This document shows, piece after piece, positions 15,184 through 24,706 of a stretch of DNA of 53,697 nt. A program made the translations under genes and the position numbers. The number at the start of each line of letters is the position of its first letter. The stretch's first letter is position 1. The notes beneath the pieces were generated by a model. The model did no database searches, had not been told where the DNA came from, and saw nothing but the letters and a program-made list of their open reading frames with translations. The stretch spans positions 1 to 53,697 of the forward strand of contig JAGPNE010000010.1 of NCBI GenBank assembly GCA_018052455.1, in the 5' to 3' direction. Origin of the DNA: Candidatus Fermentithermobacillaceae bacterium. GTDB taxonomy: Bacteria > Bacillota > Sulfobacillia > Fermentithermobacillales > Fermentithermobacillaceae.

Positions 15184-16599
15184 ATGTCGCATGGTTCAGG
15201 AATAAATGTGGTGATATTGGCTGCTGGTGAAGGTACCCGGATGAAGTCTGATACCTCTAAAGTCCTTTTCCCTGTTTGCGGACGGCCAATGATAGACTAT
15301 GTCCTCAACGCTGCTCTGGAATTGGCCCCTGAGAAAATCGTAATTGTTCTGGGGCATAAGGGGCAGGAAATACTAGACCATGTTACCAGCACGTGGGCCG
15401 AAGGCAAAGTAGATGTGTGCCCTATCGAGTTTACGTGGCAAACTCAACAGCTGGGTACGGGTCACGCAGTCAAATGTGCTCTTTGCGGCATATCCTCTGA
15501 GTGTGAAGATGTAATGATCCTTTATGGTGATACCCCTTTGATTACAGGACAGATGTTGAGAGAATTTGCGCGCAGCCACTCGGCATGCGGTTCTGACTTG
15601 TCGGTCATCACGACTACTCTTGAGGATCCAGGTTCCTACGGGCGTGTGGTGAGAGATAAAGAAGGCAATATATTACGGATTGTCGAAGCAAGTGATATTT
15701 CAGATAGAGATGAAGAAAGAAGAGAAGTCAATTCCGGTATTTATCTAGTGAAAAGACGTATCTTGTCTGAGCTTCTTCCGAGCCTACGCAACAAAAATGC
15801 CAAACAGGAATTCTACTTGACTGACATAGTTGAGATGGCTGCGAAAGACGGACTGAAAGTGTTGCCTTTTGTGTGGCAAGATAATACAGCAGTCTGCGGG
15901 GTAAACAACAGGTACGATCTTGCATACGCCGAATCACAAGTTAGACAGAGGATTCTGGAGGAACTCTGTTCTTTGGGCGTAACAATTCGCGATCCACAAA
16001 ACACATACGTGGACTATGGTGTTGAAGTCGGAAAAGATACCATAATTGAACCTAACAGCTTCTTAGTTGGCAGCACCAGGATTGGGGAACGGTGCGTAAT
16101 CGGCCCTTCTAGCTACATAGTTGACTCATGTGTAGCGGATGGCAGCAGGGTGTGGATGTCTGTTATAGAGGACTCTGAGATTGGGGAGAACGTTGAGATA
16201 GGACCATACTCGCACATTAGGCCCAAATGCGTCATTGAATCTCAGGTAACAATAGGTAACTTTGCAGAAGTGAAGAATTGTGTAATAAAACAGGGCTCCA
16301 AAGTTCACCATCATTCGTATTTAGGTGATTGTTTTGTGGGTTCTTACGTCAATATAGGCGCAGGGACTGTAACTGTAAACTATGATGGAGTGAAGAAACA
16401 CCAGACGGTGATCGATGACGGTGCATTTGTCGGGTGCAACGCCAATCTTGTTGCTCCTTTGAGAATTGGAAAGGATGCTTTTGTTGCAGCAGGGTCGACT
16501 ATTACCTCAGATGTACCCGACGGTTCTTTGGGAATTGCAAGGCAGTGGCAGACCAACAAGGATGGTTGGGTGTCAAAGCGCAAAAAACAAGAGGATTAG
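15184..16599 (+). CDS. glmU: Bifunctional UDP-GlcNAc pyrophosphorylase / glucosamine-1-phosphate acetyltransferase
   Basis: Makes UDP-GlcNAc, the precursor of peptidoglycan and teichoic acids, in two steps. The N-terminal uridyltransferase has LAAGEGTRMKSDTSKVLFP, the aspartate of ILYGDTPLIT and SGIYLVKR. From about residue 255 a left-handed beta-helix of hexapeptide repeats follows, with NFAEVKNCVIKQGSKVHHHSYLGD and INYDG-like VNYDGVKKHQT, the acetyltransferase active-site region. 471 residues is normal. The ATG follows AGGAGAGA. It precedes prs by 12 bases, the same order as B. subtilis gcaD-prs. Confidence 0.96.
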   Translation: MSHGSGINVVILAAGEGTRMKSDTSKVLFPVCGRPMIDYVLNAALELAPEKIVIVLGHKGQEILDHVTSTWAEGKVDVCPIEFTWQTQQLGTGHAVKCALCGISSECEDVMILYGDTPLITGQMLREFARSHSACGSDLSVITTTLEDPGSYGRVVRDKEGNILRIVEASDISDRDEERREVNSGIYLVKRRILSELLPSLRNKNAKQEFYLTDIVEMAAKDGLKVLPFVWQDNTAVCGVNNRYDLAYAESQVRQRILEELCSLGVTIRDPQNTYVDYGVEVGKDTIIEPNSFLVGSTRIGERCVIGPSSYIVDSCVADGSRVWMSVIEDSEIGENVEIGPYSHIRPKCVIESQVTIGNFAEVKNCVIKQGSKVHHHSYLGDCFVGSYVNIGAGTVTVNYDGVKKHQTVIDDGAFVGCNANLVAPLRIGKDAFVAAGSTITSDVPDGSLGIARQWQTNKDGWVSKRKKQED

Positions 16600-16611
16600 G
16601 GGGTAACGTAA

Positions 16612-17559
16612 TTGTCTCGGTACGGTGGTCAGGATCTCAAGGTCTTTTCCGGAAATGCCAACAAGGGGCTTGCGTCTAGCATCTGTAAGTATGTTGGAGT
16701 GCCTGAAGGCGCCATAGAAGTTGGCAGGTTTTCCAATGATGAAATCAAGGTAATAATCAACGAAAACGTAAGAGGATGCGATGTTTTTGTAGTACAGCCT
16801 ACATGCAATCCGGTAAACGACAACCTTATGGAGTTGTTGATTATCATAGATGCTCTAAGGAGAGCGTCTGCGAGCAGAATCACTGCAGTGATTCCGCATT
16901 ATGGCTACGCAAGACAAGACCGCAAAACCCGAGGTAGGGAGCCGATAACAGCAAAGCTCGTGGCAAATCTGCTTGTAACTGCCGGCGTAAACAGGGTGCT
17001 TACGATGGATCTGCACGCAGGACAAATCCAAGGGTTTTTTGACATACCTGTCGATCACCTGACCGCAGTACCTTTGCTTGCTGATTATTTCAAAGGTCAA
17101 AGCCTCAACGACACAGTAGTAGTGTCTCCCGACGCGGGCGGGATTACTAGGGTACGAGATATGGCTGAGAGGCTAGGTTCTCCCGTTGCGTTCATCGACA
17201 AGAGACGCCCTGAGCCAAATGTGGCGGAAGTAATGAACATTGTCGGAAAAGTGAACGGTAAGAACGCCATATTGCTCGACGATATAATCGATACTGGCGG
17301 TAGTATTGCTCAGGCTGCGGAGGCGCTACTAGAGAAAGGTGCGGCTTCGGTAAGGGCCTGTTCTACCCACGCAGTGTTCTCGGGTGAAGCATCGAGCATT
17401 CTTCGGGAAGCGCATTTGAGTGAATTGGTAGTAACTGATACTATACCTATTGCAGAAGACATGAAGGATATGGTAAAAGTTATTTCCGTAGCCGAGATCT
17501 TTGGAGATGCAATAGTCAGAATTCATGAGGGAAGGTCTATTTCGACCATGTTCAGGTAA
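16612..17559 (+). CDS. prs: Ribose-phosphate pyrophosphokinase
   Basis: Makes PRPP from ribose 5-phosphate and ATP, feeding purine, pyrimidine, NAD, histidine and tryptophan synthesis. Clear class I motifs: FSGNANKGLA, the flexible loop YARQDRKTRGREPITAKL, the metal-binding MDLHAGQIQGFFDIPVDHL, VSPDAGG and the PRPP-binding LLDDIIDTGGS. 315 residues. It starts at TTG 16612 with GGGGGTAA upstream. Followed by ctc after about 40 bases, and probably part of the glmU transcription unit. Confidence 0.96.
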   Translation: MSRYGGQDLKVFSGNANKGLASSICKYVGVPEGAIEVGRFSNDEIKVIINENVRGCDVFVVQPTCNPVNDNLMELLIIIDALRRASASRITAVIPHYGYARQDRKTRGREPITAKLVANLLVTAGVNRVLTMDLHAGQIQGFFDIPVDHLTAVPLLADYFKGQSLNDTVVVSPDAGGITRVRDMAERLGSPVAFIDKRRPEPNVAEVMNIVGKVNGKNAILLDDIIDTGGSIAQAAEALLEKGAASVRACSTHAVFSGEASSILREAHLSELVVTDTIPIAEDMKDMVKVISVAEIFGDAIVRIHEGRSISTMFR

Positions 17560-17602
17560 GGATTTCAAGAATGTTTTCGCAATTTGAAGGGGCGTGACGA
17601 TT

Positions 17603-18235
17603 TTGGAGCAGGAAGTAATACTTGCAAGAACAAGAGACGTTGGAACAGGGGCCGCTAAGGCGCTGAGGAGAGATGGGCAGGTGCCTGCAGTCTTATACGG
17701 CAAGGAAGTTGATTCTGTACCTATAGCCATCAATTCTAAAGAAATGAAGAAAATAATGTCTAAGAGTCTAGGGCACATTCACAAGATTATGGTCGAGGAC
17801 TTAGGTCTTGAGGGAAATGTGATGGTACAGGCCATAGACCGCAATCCAATCACCGGTGAAGTGATTCATGTAGATCTTCACAGGATTTCCTTGACAGATA
17901 AAGTTAAGGTGGAAGTTCCTGTTGTCATAGTTGGCGAAGACGAGCTAACTAAAGAAGGTTTGGTTCTTCAAAGGCAGCTTAGAGATATATCTGTCGAATG
18001 CTTGCCTGGGGACATACCCACAGAGTTTGAGGTTGACGTATCGCACCTGAACCTTGGTGACACGGTCTTGGCCGGAGAACTTGAGGTTCCGGAGGACGTA
18101 AAGATTATGACTCCCCCAGACGAGGTTGTAGTTGTGGTCGTAGCGCCTAGGACAGTTGTCGAGGAAGAAGTAGCGGAAGAAGAAGTTGAGGAAGAGATGA
18201 AGGTGGAAGAGGTTCACAAACCCGAGGAAGAATAG
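17603..18235 (+). CDS. rplY: 50S ribosomal protein L25 / general stress protein Ctc
   Basis: Binds 5S rRNA in the large subunit; in B. subtilis Ctc is a stress-induced form. The N-terminal L25 domain shows LRRDGQVPAVLYGKEVDSVPIAI, DRNPITGEVIHVDLHRI, and the C-terminal Ctc-type beta domain (EFEVDVSHLNLGDTVLAGEL). A glutamate-rich tail of about 30 residues ends the protein. I chose TTG 17603, 10 bases after GAAGGGG; a GTG nine bases earlier is too close to that site. 210 residues. The position between prs and pth is conserved. Confidence 0.94.
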   Translation: MEQEVILARTRDVGTGAAKALRRDGQVPAVLYGKEVDSVPIAINSKEMKKIMSKSLGHIHKIMVEDLGLEGNVMVQAIDRNPITGEVIHVDLHRISLTDKVKVEVPVVIVGEDELTKEGLVLQRQLRDISVECLPGDIPTEFEVDVSHLNLGDTVLAGELEVPEDVKIMTPPDEVVVVVVAPRTVVEEEVAEEEVEEEMKVEEVHKPEEE

Positions 18236-18268
18236 GTCCGTTCTTAGGCGAGACAGGTGACAGTTCAG

Positions 18269-18895
18269 ATGAAGTGTATTCTTGGTTTGGGTAATCCGGG
18301 CAAAAAGTACGCATTGACTAGGCACAACGTAGGTTTTATGGCGGTTGATCGATTAGCCCGGCGTCTAGGGATTCTCTTTTTCGATAGAGGGATGAACGAC
18401 GTAGCGTTGGGCTCGATAAATCCTTGTGATTACGGCGTCGGGATAGATCAAGGAATTGATCAAGAGCCAATTAAAGTAATTCTGGCAAAGCCCAAGACCT
18501 ATATGAACAGGAGCGGAGTAGCCGTCGCAGAGCTCCTTGGCGACTTCTCATTGTCAAATACAGATATTCTTGTGGTCCATGACGATATGGATCTTGCCTT
18601 TGGCAAGATCCGATTTAGGTATAACGGGAGCTCCGGAGGGCATAAAGGGGTACAGTCTATTATTGATGCAATGAATGACAACGGCTTTGCCCGACTTAAG
18701 ATTGGTATAGGGAGGCCTGAGCCACACGTTGACCCTGTAGAATATGTGCTCTCGCCTTTTGACGATCAGGACATGCTGTCTTTTGTCCTGGACACAGCAG
18801 TGTCTGGAGTGATTGATTCACTGGTCTTGGGATTGGGTGAAGCAATGAACCGTTATAACCGCAGTTTGGATCTTGAGGAGTATGGGAATAAGTAA
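18269..18895 (+). CDS. pth: Peptidyl-tRNA hydrolase
   Basis: Cleaves the ester bond of peptidyl-tRNA released from stalled ribosomes. The motifs ILGLGNPGKKY, TRHNVGFMAVD (catalytic His), KPKTYMNRSG, VVHDDMDLAFGKIRFR and SSGGHKGVQSI are all present. 208 residues, with a 15-residue insertion between residues 45 and 65 compared with typical forms. The ATG at 18269 has AGGTGA 8 bases upstream. Its stop overlaps the mfd start by one base. Confidence 0.95.
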   Translation: MKCILGLGNPGKKYALTRHNVGFMAVDRLARRLGILFFDRGMNDVALGSINPCDYGVGIDQGIDQEPIKVILAKPKTYMNRSGVAVAELLGDFSLSNTDILVVHDDMDLAFGKIRFRYNGSSGGHKGVQSIIDAMNDNGFARLKIGIGRPEPHVDPVEYVLSPFDDQDMLSFVLDTAVSGVIDSLVLGLGEAMNRYNRSLDLEEYGNK

Positions 18896-21800
18896 TGCCT
18901 CATCCTGGATTGTTGGATCTGTTTTCGAGCTTAGATAGCGCTTCAAAAGCTATTGATGCGATTTCTTGCAAGAGGACGCCGGTTGTTCTGACCGGCGCTC
19001 AGGGTTATGCTCGTACCTTCTACGCAGCTTCTATTTATAGTAGAGCCCGTATCTCAACAGTCTTGATCCATTCAAACCCTGAAGAAGCTGTAGTATCGTA
19101 TCGCGAACTTAGAGATCTCTTGGGTCCCGACAAGGTGTTCTTGTTTCCCGCTGCCGAGGTTATGCCATTTGAGTTACGAGACAACCGGGAATCTATTTGT
19201 ATGAGGATTTCTGCTCTGTCCAGTCTCGCATCCGTAGACACCTCTCCAGTGTTAGTGGTAATGCCTGCTTACGCCCTTATGCGAAAAGTCATGCCTAAGG
19301 AACGCTTCCGAGAAGGGTGCACCCGCCTGACTGTTGGCGAAAAAGTTGAACCTGAAACTCTAATAAGGAAACTAGTAAGATTTGGATATGAACGAGTCTA
19401 TTCGGTAGAGGCAAAGGGCGAAGCGGCTCTTCGCGGCGGGATTCTTGATGTGTTTCCTCCTACTTCCGAATATCCGTATAGGATAGAGTTCTTCGGAGAC
19501 GAGATAGACTCAATACGAGTGTTCGATTGTGAAACTCAGGTTTCAAGCGACATGGCTACTGAGGCATATTTGGTTCCTGCGCAAGATCTCGTGCTATTGG
19601 AAGAAAGCCCTGACCGCCTTGTTCGCGGGGAAGAATATACCAAGTGTGCTTCTGTATTCGACTACTTTGCGGATCCTCCGATTGTGTTAGTGGACGGATA
19701 TGATACCTGTTGCGAGAGCCTAAGAGAGTTTGAAAAGATCGGAACCGAGATTGCATCTGCTCGAATAATAGCAGGTGCGATGGAATCCCGGGAGGCGTCC
19801 GTCTATTTCCCCGCCGCTTTTATCGAGTCCAAGTTGAGAGACAGTTCATTGTTGTTCGCCTCTTTGCCAAGGACATATGAACGATTGGTACCTCGAGAGA
19901 TAGTGGAAGCAGATACTAGACTGCAGGTTACCTTCGCCGGAAGATGGCAGGACATGGTTGGCGAGATTAAGCAGCTTTTGACCGAGAACCACAGGGTAGT
20001 GCTCTTAGCGGGTAACGAAGAGAGACGCACTGCTGTAGACCGATGGCTAGCAAAAGAGGATATAGAGGTCTTGGTGAGAGATGAGATTGCCGATATTCCT
20101 CAACCTGGTATTGTTACCCTTTCCGTAGGCAGTGGACAGAACGGTTTCAACTGCCCTAGCCTAGCCCTTTGTGTTTTCACCGAAAATGAACTGTACGGGA
20201 AGCCCAAGGTGCGCAGGCCAAAGCGAAGAGCCGCGCGGATACCTTTAGACTGGCGGGAGCTCGCAGTGGGCGATTATGTTGTCCATGCTAATCATGGCGT
20301 AGGCCAGTTTATGGGCATAAAGAGCATGACCGTAAATGACGCGAAAAGAGACTATATTCACATAAGGTATGCAGAAGAAGATGCTTTGTATGTTCCTTTG
20401 GACCAGGTAGATATGATTGAGAAATACGTGGGACCTGAAGGGTCAAAGCCCAGACTGCAAAGGCTTGGTAGTGGCGAATGGCAGAGGATAAAAGCTAGAG
20501 TAAACAGATCCATACAGGACATGGCTAGAAGGCTTCTAGTTGTGGAGGCGCAGAGAAAATCCAGGCAGGGTCACGCCTATTCTCCCGACACACCCTGGCA
20601 GCGTGAATTTGAGGAGTCATTTGAGTACGAGGATACTGAAGACCAGATTATGGCTACACAAGAAATCAAAGAGGATATGCAGAGGCCTTATCCCATGGAC
20701 AGGCTACTGTGTGGAGACGTAGGCTATGGGAAGACCGAGGTGGCCATGCGAGCAACGTTTAAGGCGGTCATGGAATCGAAACAAGTTGCAGTTTTGGTTC
20801 CTACCACAATCCTTGCCGAACAGCACTATGCCACTTTTTCAAGGCGCTTCGCAGGTTATCCAGTTTCCGTAGAGGTCCTTAGTCGCTTCCGTACACCTGC
20901 AGAGCAAAAGAAAATACTGAATGATGTCGCACTAGGAGCAGTAGACGTTGTAATAGGCACTCATAGACTATTGAGCAAAGATGTCAAGTTCAAGGACTTA
21001 GGCCTTCTCATAGTCGATGAAGAACATCGATTTGGGGTAGCAGACAAAGAAAAACTAAAACAAATGTCTGTGACATGCGATGTCTTGACTCTTACAGCAA
21101 CGCCTATCCCAAGGACTTTGAACATGGCAATCACAGGAATAAGGGACGTAAGTCTCATCGAAACACCGCCCGAAGGCAGGTTCCCTGTAGAGACATATGT
21201 CATACCGTACGACCCAGCTCTTATAGCCCAGGCTATTCGAAGAGAAATGCGTCGCGGTGGGCAAGTATTTTATGTTCATAACAGGGTTCAGTCCATCGCA
21301 AGGGTGGTTCAGCGTATTCAGTCATATGTTCCTGAGGCTAGGATAGCGGTTGCTCACGGTCAAATGAGAGAGAGGGACCTTGCCATTACCATGCAGGATT
21401 TTTTGCAGGGGCAATACGACGTGCTTGTATCTACGACGATAATCGAGTCAGGGTTGGATCTTCCAAATGTAAACACTCTTGTAGTCGAAGACTCAGACAA
21501 ACTCGGGTTGGCCCAGTTATATCAGCTTAGGGGTAGAGTGGGCAGATCTAACAGGATCGCGTATGCCTTTTTTACATATCGCAGAGACAGAATGCTGACT
21601 CAAGAGGCGGAGCAAAGGCTTGTAGCTTTGAGAGATTTCGGATCCATGGGATCAGGTTTCAGACTTGCTATGCAGGATCTTGAGATACGAGGCGCAGGCA
21701 ATCTCTTAGGCCCTGAGCAACATGGATTCATGACGCTTGTAGGGTATGATATGTATGTAAGGCTTCTGGATCAAGCGGTTAGACGTATGAAAGGGGAGCC

Positions 21801-22281
21801 GGTTGAAAAACCTAAACAAATATCAGCAGCCGTAGAAATCCCGTGCGATGCCTATATCCCTGAATCGTACGTTTTGGACTCCAAAGAGCGATTCGCTTTC
21901 TACAAGAGGATTGCCGGCGCTCAGGAACTAAATGTGCTCAACTCGATTGAATCTGAATTGGAAGACAGATACGGAGACCTACCGCGTGCGACACACAATT
22001 TGCTTGATGTGGCCAGACTGAAGATAATGTGTGCTTCTACGGGTATGACTGAGGTGTCTTACTCGGTAGAAGACGTTGTCTTGGGAAAACGGCGACTCGC
22101 GTTTAAGGTTGAGGTCCCGCACCTATTTCCTTTCGAAAAGATCCAGTCGGTTTGCACAGAGTTTCCAGGCATCTGGTTTGACGCAAAGTTCTCTTCGCTG
22201 AACATGATATTATCTAATGAGACGCCTGATGGAGCTCTTAAGACGGCATTGAAATTTGCACGACGCGTTTGCTCAAATTGA
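18895..22281 (+). CDS. mfd: Transcription-repair coupling factor
   Basis: Removes RNA polymerase stalled at DNA damage and recruits UvrA. In order: the UvrB-like N-terminal domains (residues about 1-330, including GGILDVFPP), the RNA polymerase-interacting domain around residues 460-520 (GDYVVHANHGVGQFMGI), the RecG-like translocase with Walker A GDVGYGKTE near residue 605 and DEEH near residue 707, motif VI LRGRVGRSNR, the TRG motif region and the C-terminal domain. 1128 residues is normal. The ATG overlaps the pth TAA by one base. spoVT, which follows in spore formers, is missing. Confidence 0.97.
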   Translation: MPHPGLLDLFSSLDSASKAIDAISCKRTPVVLTGAQGYARTFYAASIYSRARISTVLIHSNPEEAVVSYRELRDLLGPDKVFLFPAAEVMPFELRDNRESICMRISALSSLASVDTSPVLVVMPAYALMRKVMPKERFREGCTRLTVGEKVEPETLIRKLVRFGYERVYSVEAKGEAALRGGILDVFPPTSEYPYRIEFFGDEIDSIRVFDCETQVSSDMATEAYLVPAQDLVLLEESPDRLVRGEEYTKCASVFDYFADPPIVLVDGYDTCCESLREFEKIGTEIASARIIAGAMESREASVYFPAAFIESKLRDSSLLFASLPRTYERLVPREIVEADTRLQVTFAGRWQDMVGEIKQLLTENHRVVLLAGNEERRTAVDRWLAKEDIEVLVRDEIADIPQPGIVTLSVGSGQNGFNCPSLALCVFTENELYGKPKVRRPKRRAARIPLDWRELAVGDYVVHANHGVGQFMGIKSMTVNDAKRDYIHIRYAEEDALYVPLDQVDMIEKYVGPEGSKPRLQRLGSGEWQRIKARVNRSIQDMARRLLVVEAQRKSRQGHAYSPDTPWQREFEESFEYEDTEDQIMATQEIKEDMQRPYPMDRLLCGDVGYGKTEVAMRATFKAVMESKQVAVLVPTTILAEQHYATFSRRFAGYPVSVEVLSRFRTPAEQKKILNDVALGAVDVVIGTHRLLSKDVKFKDLGLLIVDEEHRFGVADKEKLKQMSVTCDVLTLTATPIPRTLNMAITGIRDVSLIETPPEGRFPVETYVIPYDPALIAQAIRREMRRGGQVFYVHNRVQSIARVVQRIQSYVPEARIAVAHGQMRERDLAITMQDFLQGQYDVLVSTTIIESGLDLPNVNTLVVEDSDKLGLAQLYQLRGRVGRSNRIAYAFFTYRRDRMLTQEAEQRLVALRDFGSMGSGFRLAMQDLEIRGAGNLLGPEQHGFMTLVGYDMYVRLLDQAVRRMKGEPVEKPKQISAAVEIPCDAYIPESYVLDSKERFAFYKRIAGAQELNVLNSIESELEDRYGDLPRATHNLLDVARLKIMCASTGMTEVSYSVEDVVLGKRRLAFKVEVPHLFPFEKIQSVCTEFPGIWFDAKFSSLNMILSNETPDGALKTALKFARRVCSN

Positions 22282-22333
22282 TCACTTCGAAATGGGCGTT
22301 GTTATTCGACAAAATACCAAGGAGCAGGATACT

Positions 22334-23164
22334 ATGAAACGCCTAGATGACAAAAAAAACAACAGCGGATCTTGCAGCGAGGCGTGGCAGCGGTTTGTCC
22401 ACATTGTTAGAACATTGAGAGGCCCTCTTGGGTGTCCATGGGACAGAAAGCAGACTTATGAAACGCTTGTGCCTTTTGTTATAGAGGAGGCGTACGAAGT
22501 TGCGCAGGCCGCGACGGAAAATGATGTCGATAAGCTCAAGGAAGAGTTGGGCGATCTTATGCTTGAGATAGGTCTTTACGCAACTATTGCAGATGAACAA
22601 GGCGACTTCACGTTTGAGGATGTGCTCAACGGGATATCTGATAAGCTTATTAGAAGGCATCCGCATGTTTTTGGAGAAGTAAGCGTAAAGGGTCCTGAGG
22701 ATGTAGAAAAACTGTGGTCTAATATAAAGCGTAATGAACCTGGGCGATATGAAGAGGGGCACTCGCTAATGGACGAAGTCGGCAAGGGGCTCCCTGCCCT
22801 TATGAGAGCCCAAAAGCAACAGAGTCTAGCAGCGACAGTTGGATTTGACTGGCCCGACAGTCAAGGAGTTATAGATAAGATCGAGGAAGAGATCGAAGAA
22901 GTCAAAGAAGCCTGTAGCAAGGGCGATAGTCGGGACATTCACAATGAAGTAGGAGACCTTCTTTTTGCGTGTGTAAACCTGGCAAGGCATTTGGACGTCC
23001 ATGCGGAATCCGCTCTTATGGATGCGATTGAGAAATTTGGGAGGAGATTTAGACAAGTAGAATCTTACCTCAAAGACGAAAACGTATCCATTGAAGAGGC
23101 AGGGCTGGACTATCTCGATAAACTGTGGGAACGGGCAAAGATGTCCCAAAAAGAGGAATCCTGA
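22334..23164 (+). CDS. mazG: Nucleoside triphosphate pyrophosphohydrolase
   Basis: An all-alpha NTP pyrophosphatase that cleans up noncanonical nucleotides or lowers dNTP pools. There are two MazG domains: the first with CPWDRKQTYETL, EEAYEVAQAA and LGDLMLEIGLYA, the second with GFDWPDSQGVIDKIEEEIEEVKEA and EVGDLLFACVNLARHL. Both keep the EExxE and ExxD metal ligands. I chose ATG 22334 because AAGGAG lies 9 bases upstream. In B. subtilis YabN the MazG part is fused to a methylase domain; here that domain is absent. 276 residues. Confidence 0.95.
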   Translation: MKRLDDKKNNSGSCSEAWQRFVHIVRTLRGPLGCPWDRKQTYETLVPFVIEEAYEVAQAATENDVDKLKEELGDLMLEIGLYATIADEQGDFTFEDVLNGISDKLIRRHPHVFGEVSVKGPEDVEKLWSNIKRNEPGRYEEGHSLMDEVGKGLPALMRAQKQQSLAATVGFDWPDSQGVIDKIEEEIEEVKEACSKGDSRDIHNEVGDLLFACVNLARHLDVHAESALMDAIEKFGRRFRQVESYLKDENVSIEEAGLDYLDKLWERAKMSQKEES

Positions 23165-23419
23165 GATCAGCTGTTATCTCCGCCAGAGGGCACTCTTGAT
23201 ACTCTTTGTCAGAAAAACTTGTGGTACATAGGGCCGTTTGGGTAGTGTAACTTGGGTTTATTGGTGATAAACTAAGAGGCAGAATGTAAAAAGATAGGGT
23301 TTTAGTATGTCGAGGCCACAATTGCACCAAACAATGACAAACAACGATCCCCGGTGTCTTATAGTGGGCAATAGGCTCCATCTGAGTTCTAAAGAACAAT
23401 ATCAAACGGAGGGATTTAG

Positions 23420-23704
23420 ATGAACAAATCTGAACTTGTATCTAAGGTTGCCGAAAAATCGGGTTTGACAAAAAAAGACAGCGAGAAGGCAATAAACAGT
23501 TTCATCGATGTAGTTCAAGAGAGCCTTGCTCAGGGCGAGCCAGTTGTTATCCTTGGCTTCGGAACTTTTAGCGTTAGAGAGAGAGCGGCTCGCGAAGGGC
23601 GTAACCCGCGAACAGGAGAACCCATCCAGATCCCTGCTGGCAAGATGCCCGTTTTCAAACCAGGCAAGGGATTGAAAGATGCGGTGGGCGCAAAAGACGA
23701 GTAA
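23420..23704 (+). CDS. hup: HU-family DNA-binding protein
   Basis: A histone-like protein that bends and compacts DNA as a dimer. 94 residues with NKSELVSKVAEKSGLTKKDSEKAI, the GFGTFSVRERAAREGRNPRTGE hinge and arm, and the C-terminal VFKPGKGLKDAV. The ATG has GGAGG 8 bases upstream. The 255-base gap in front has no other gene and probably contains its promoter. Confidence 0.96.
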   Translation: MNKSELVSKVAEKSGLTKKDSEKAINSFIDVVQESLAQGEPVVILGFGTFSVRERAAREGRNPRTGEPIQIPAGKMPVFKPGKGLKDAVGAKDE

Positions 23705-23826
23705 GTTTCATAGGAGCCTGAACCAAAAGAGCAGCGTTTTTAGGTGTTGCCGTTCAAGCATGGTGTTCCTAAAGGGCTGTACTTAGTTGGTATCATGGAT
23801 TGAGTTTTGACGAAGGAGGGGTGGCA

Positions 23827-24111
23827 GTGCGGCTTGATAAGTATCTCAAAGTCACGCGTATTGTTAAGCGCAGGACTCTAGCACAGCAATTGTGCGATGG
23901 AGGGCATGTTACAAAGAACGGCCGGACTGCCAAACCCTCAACAAACATAGATGTTGGCGACATCCTGGAGATAAACTTTGGAGCCCGAAAAATGACTGTA
24001 CAGGTGGCCGCTTTGGCAGAGAGTGCCGACAAAAAAACATCCGAATCGCTATATATCAAGTTATCCGAGCAAGCACTGAACTCTCGAGGAGATTCTGAGC
24101 CCTTGAAATAG
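23827..24111 (+). CDS. rqcP: S4-domain RNA-binding protein RqcP (YabO)
   Basis: Acts in bacterial ribosome-associated quality control with RqcH, stabilising the P-site tRNA during alanine tailing on split 50S subunits. The S4 domain is clear: RLDKYLKVTRIVKRRTLAQQLCDGGHVTKNGR followed by VGDILEINFG. The GTG at 23827 is preferred because AAGGAGG is then 7 bases away and the protein begins like other RqcP proteins. 94 residues. In spore formers yabP and yabQ would follow; here the next gene is divIC on the other strand. Confidence 0.93.
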   Translation: MRLDKYLKVTRIVKRRTLAQQLCDGGHVTKNGRTAKPSTNIDVGDILEINFGARKMTVQVAALAESADKKTSESLYIKLSEQALNSRGDSEPLK

Positions 24112-24157
24112 CCGATTCGGCAATGCTTCGCGATATATCCTGCTCAATATGAGGATG

Positions 24158-24457
24158 CTACTTCTCTTGAGAATTTATTACCCGAATGTATTGTACTTCA
24201 CCTGGCATTACTAGACCCAGCTTCTCCCGGGCGACTTTTTCTATATACTCTTCAGTTCTCATCGTTTCGATTTGCTGTTCCAGGGCGCTATTGGATATGC
24301 GCAAATGATTGATCTCATCTTGCGCCTCCTCGATTCGTCTCCTTATTCGGACGACTTCGGTCTGCCTTATCGCGAAACTAACTACGAGGAGCACAACGAC
24401 CAACCATAGACCAGTAAGCTTAATAGTCCGTGGTTTCTTCTGTCTGTTGCTTGGCAT
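24158..24457 (-). CDS. divIC: Septum formation initiator DivIC/FtsB family
   Basis: A single-pass membrane protein of the division septum that forms a complex with FtsL and DivIB. 99 residues: a short basic cytosolic N-terminus, one membrane helix (about 16-33, LWLVVVLLVVSFAI), then an extracytoplasmic coiled coil (RRRIEEAQDEINHLR to EQQIETMRTEEYIEK) and the conserved end VAREKLGLVMPGE. The ATG has GAGGAGG upstream, inside the end of the preceding gene. It follows the HTH gene by 3 bases and is read against the surrounding block, unlike in B. subtilis. Confidence 0.93.
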   Translation of the reverse strand: MPSNRQKKPRTIKLTGLWLVVVLLVVSFAIRQTEVVRIRRRIEEAQDEINHLRISNSALEQQIETMRTEEYIEKVAREKLGLVMPGEVQYIRVINSQEK

Positions 24458-24460
24458 GGA

Positions 24461-24691
24461 CTATTCCTCCTCAACCTCATCACCGCCGAACAGATTCAGA
24501 GGATCGCCTGAAATGACAATAACTACCTCATAGCCCTTGGTTTTTGCCCTGTTGTACAAAGTGGCGACCGTAGATTGGCTCAGCCCCAGCTTGTCCGCTA
24601 TCTTTTGTGTCGAGTAGCCGGTTTCTTTCAAGACTACTACTTGTCGCTCCCTAAAACTCAGTTTTTCGGCTCCCCGGATTTCGATTTGCAC
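24461..24691 (-). CDS. Small helix-turn-helix protein (sigma-4/Tfx-like)
   Basis: A 76-residue protein. SFRERQVVVLKETGYSTQKIADKLGLSQSTVATLYNRAK is a helix-turn-helix like those of sigma region 4 or the archaeal Tfx family. An acidic tail (GGDEVEEE) follows a short beta-like VVIVISGDPL segment. It starts at GTG 24691 and lies directly upstream of divIC, 3 bases apart, so the two form an operon. A cluster of DnaA-type boxes lies just upstream of its start. Its targets are unknown; control of division genes is an inference. Confidence 0.8.
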   Translation of the reverse strand: MQIEIRGAEKLSFRERQVVVLKETGYSTQKIADKLGLSQSTVATLYNRAKTKGYEVVIVISGDPLNLFGGDEVEEE

Positions 24692-24706
24692 AGTTTTTCC
24701 CCCGGG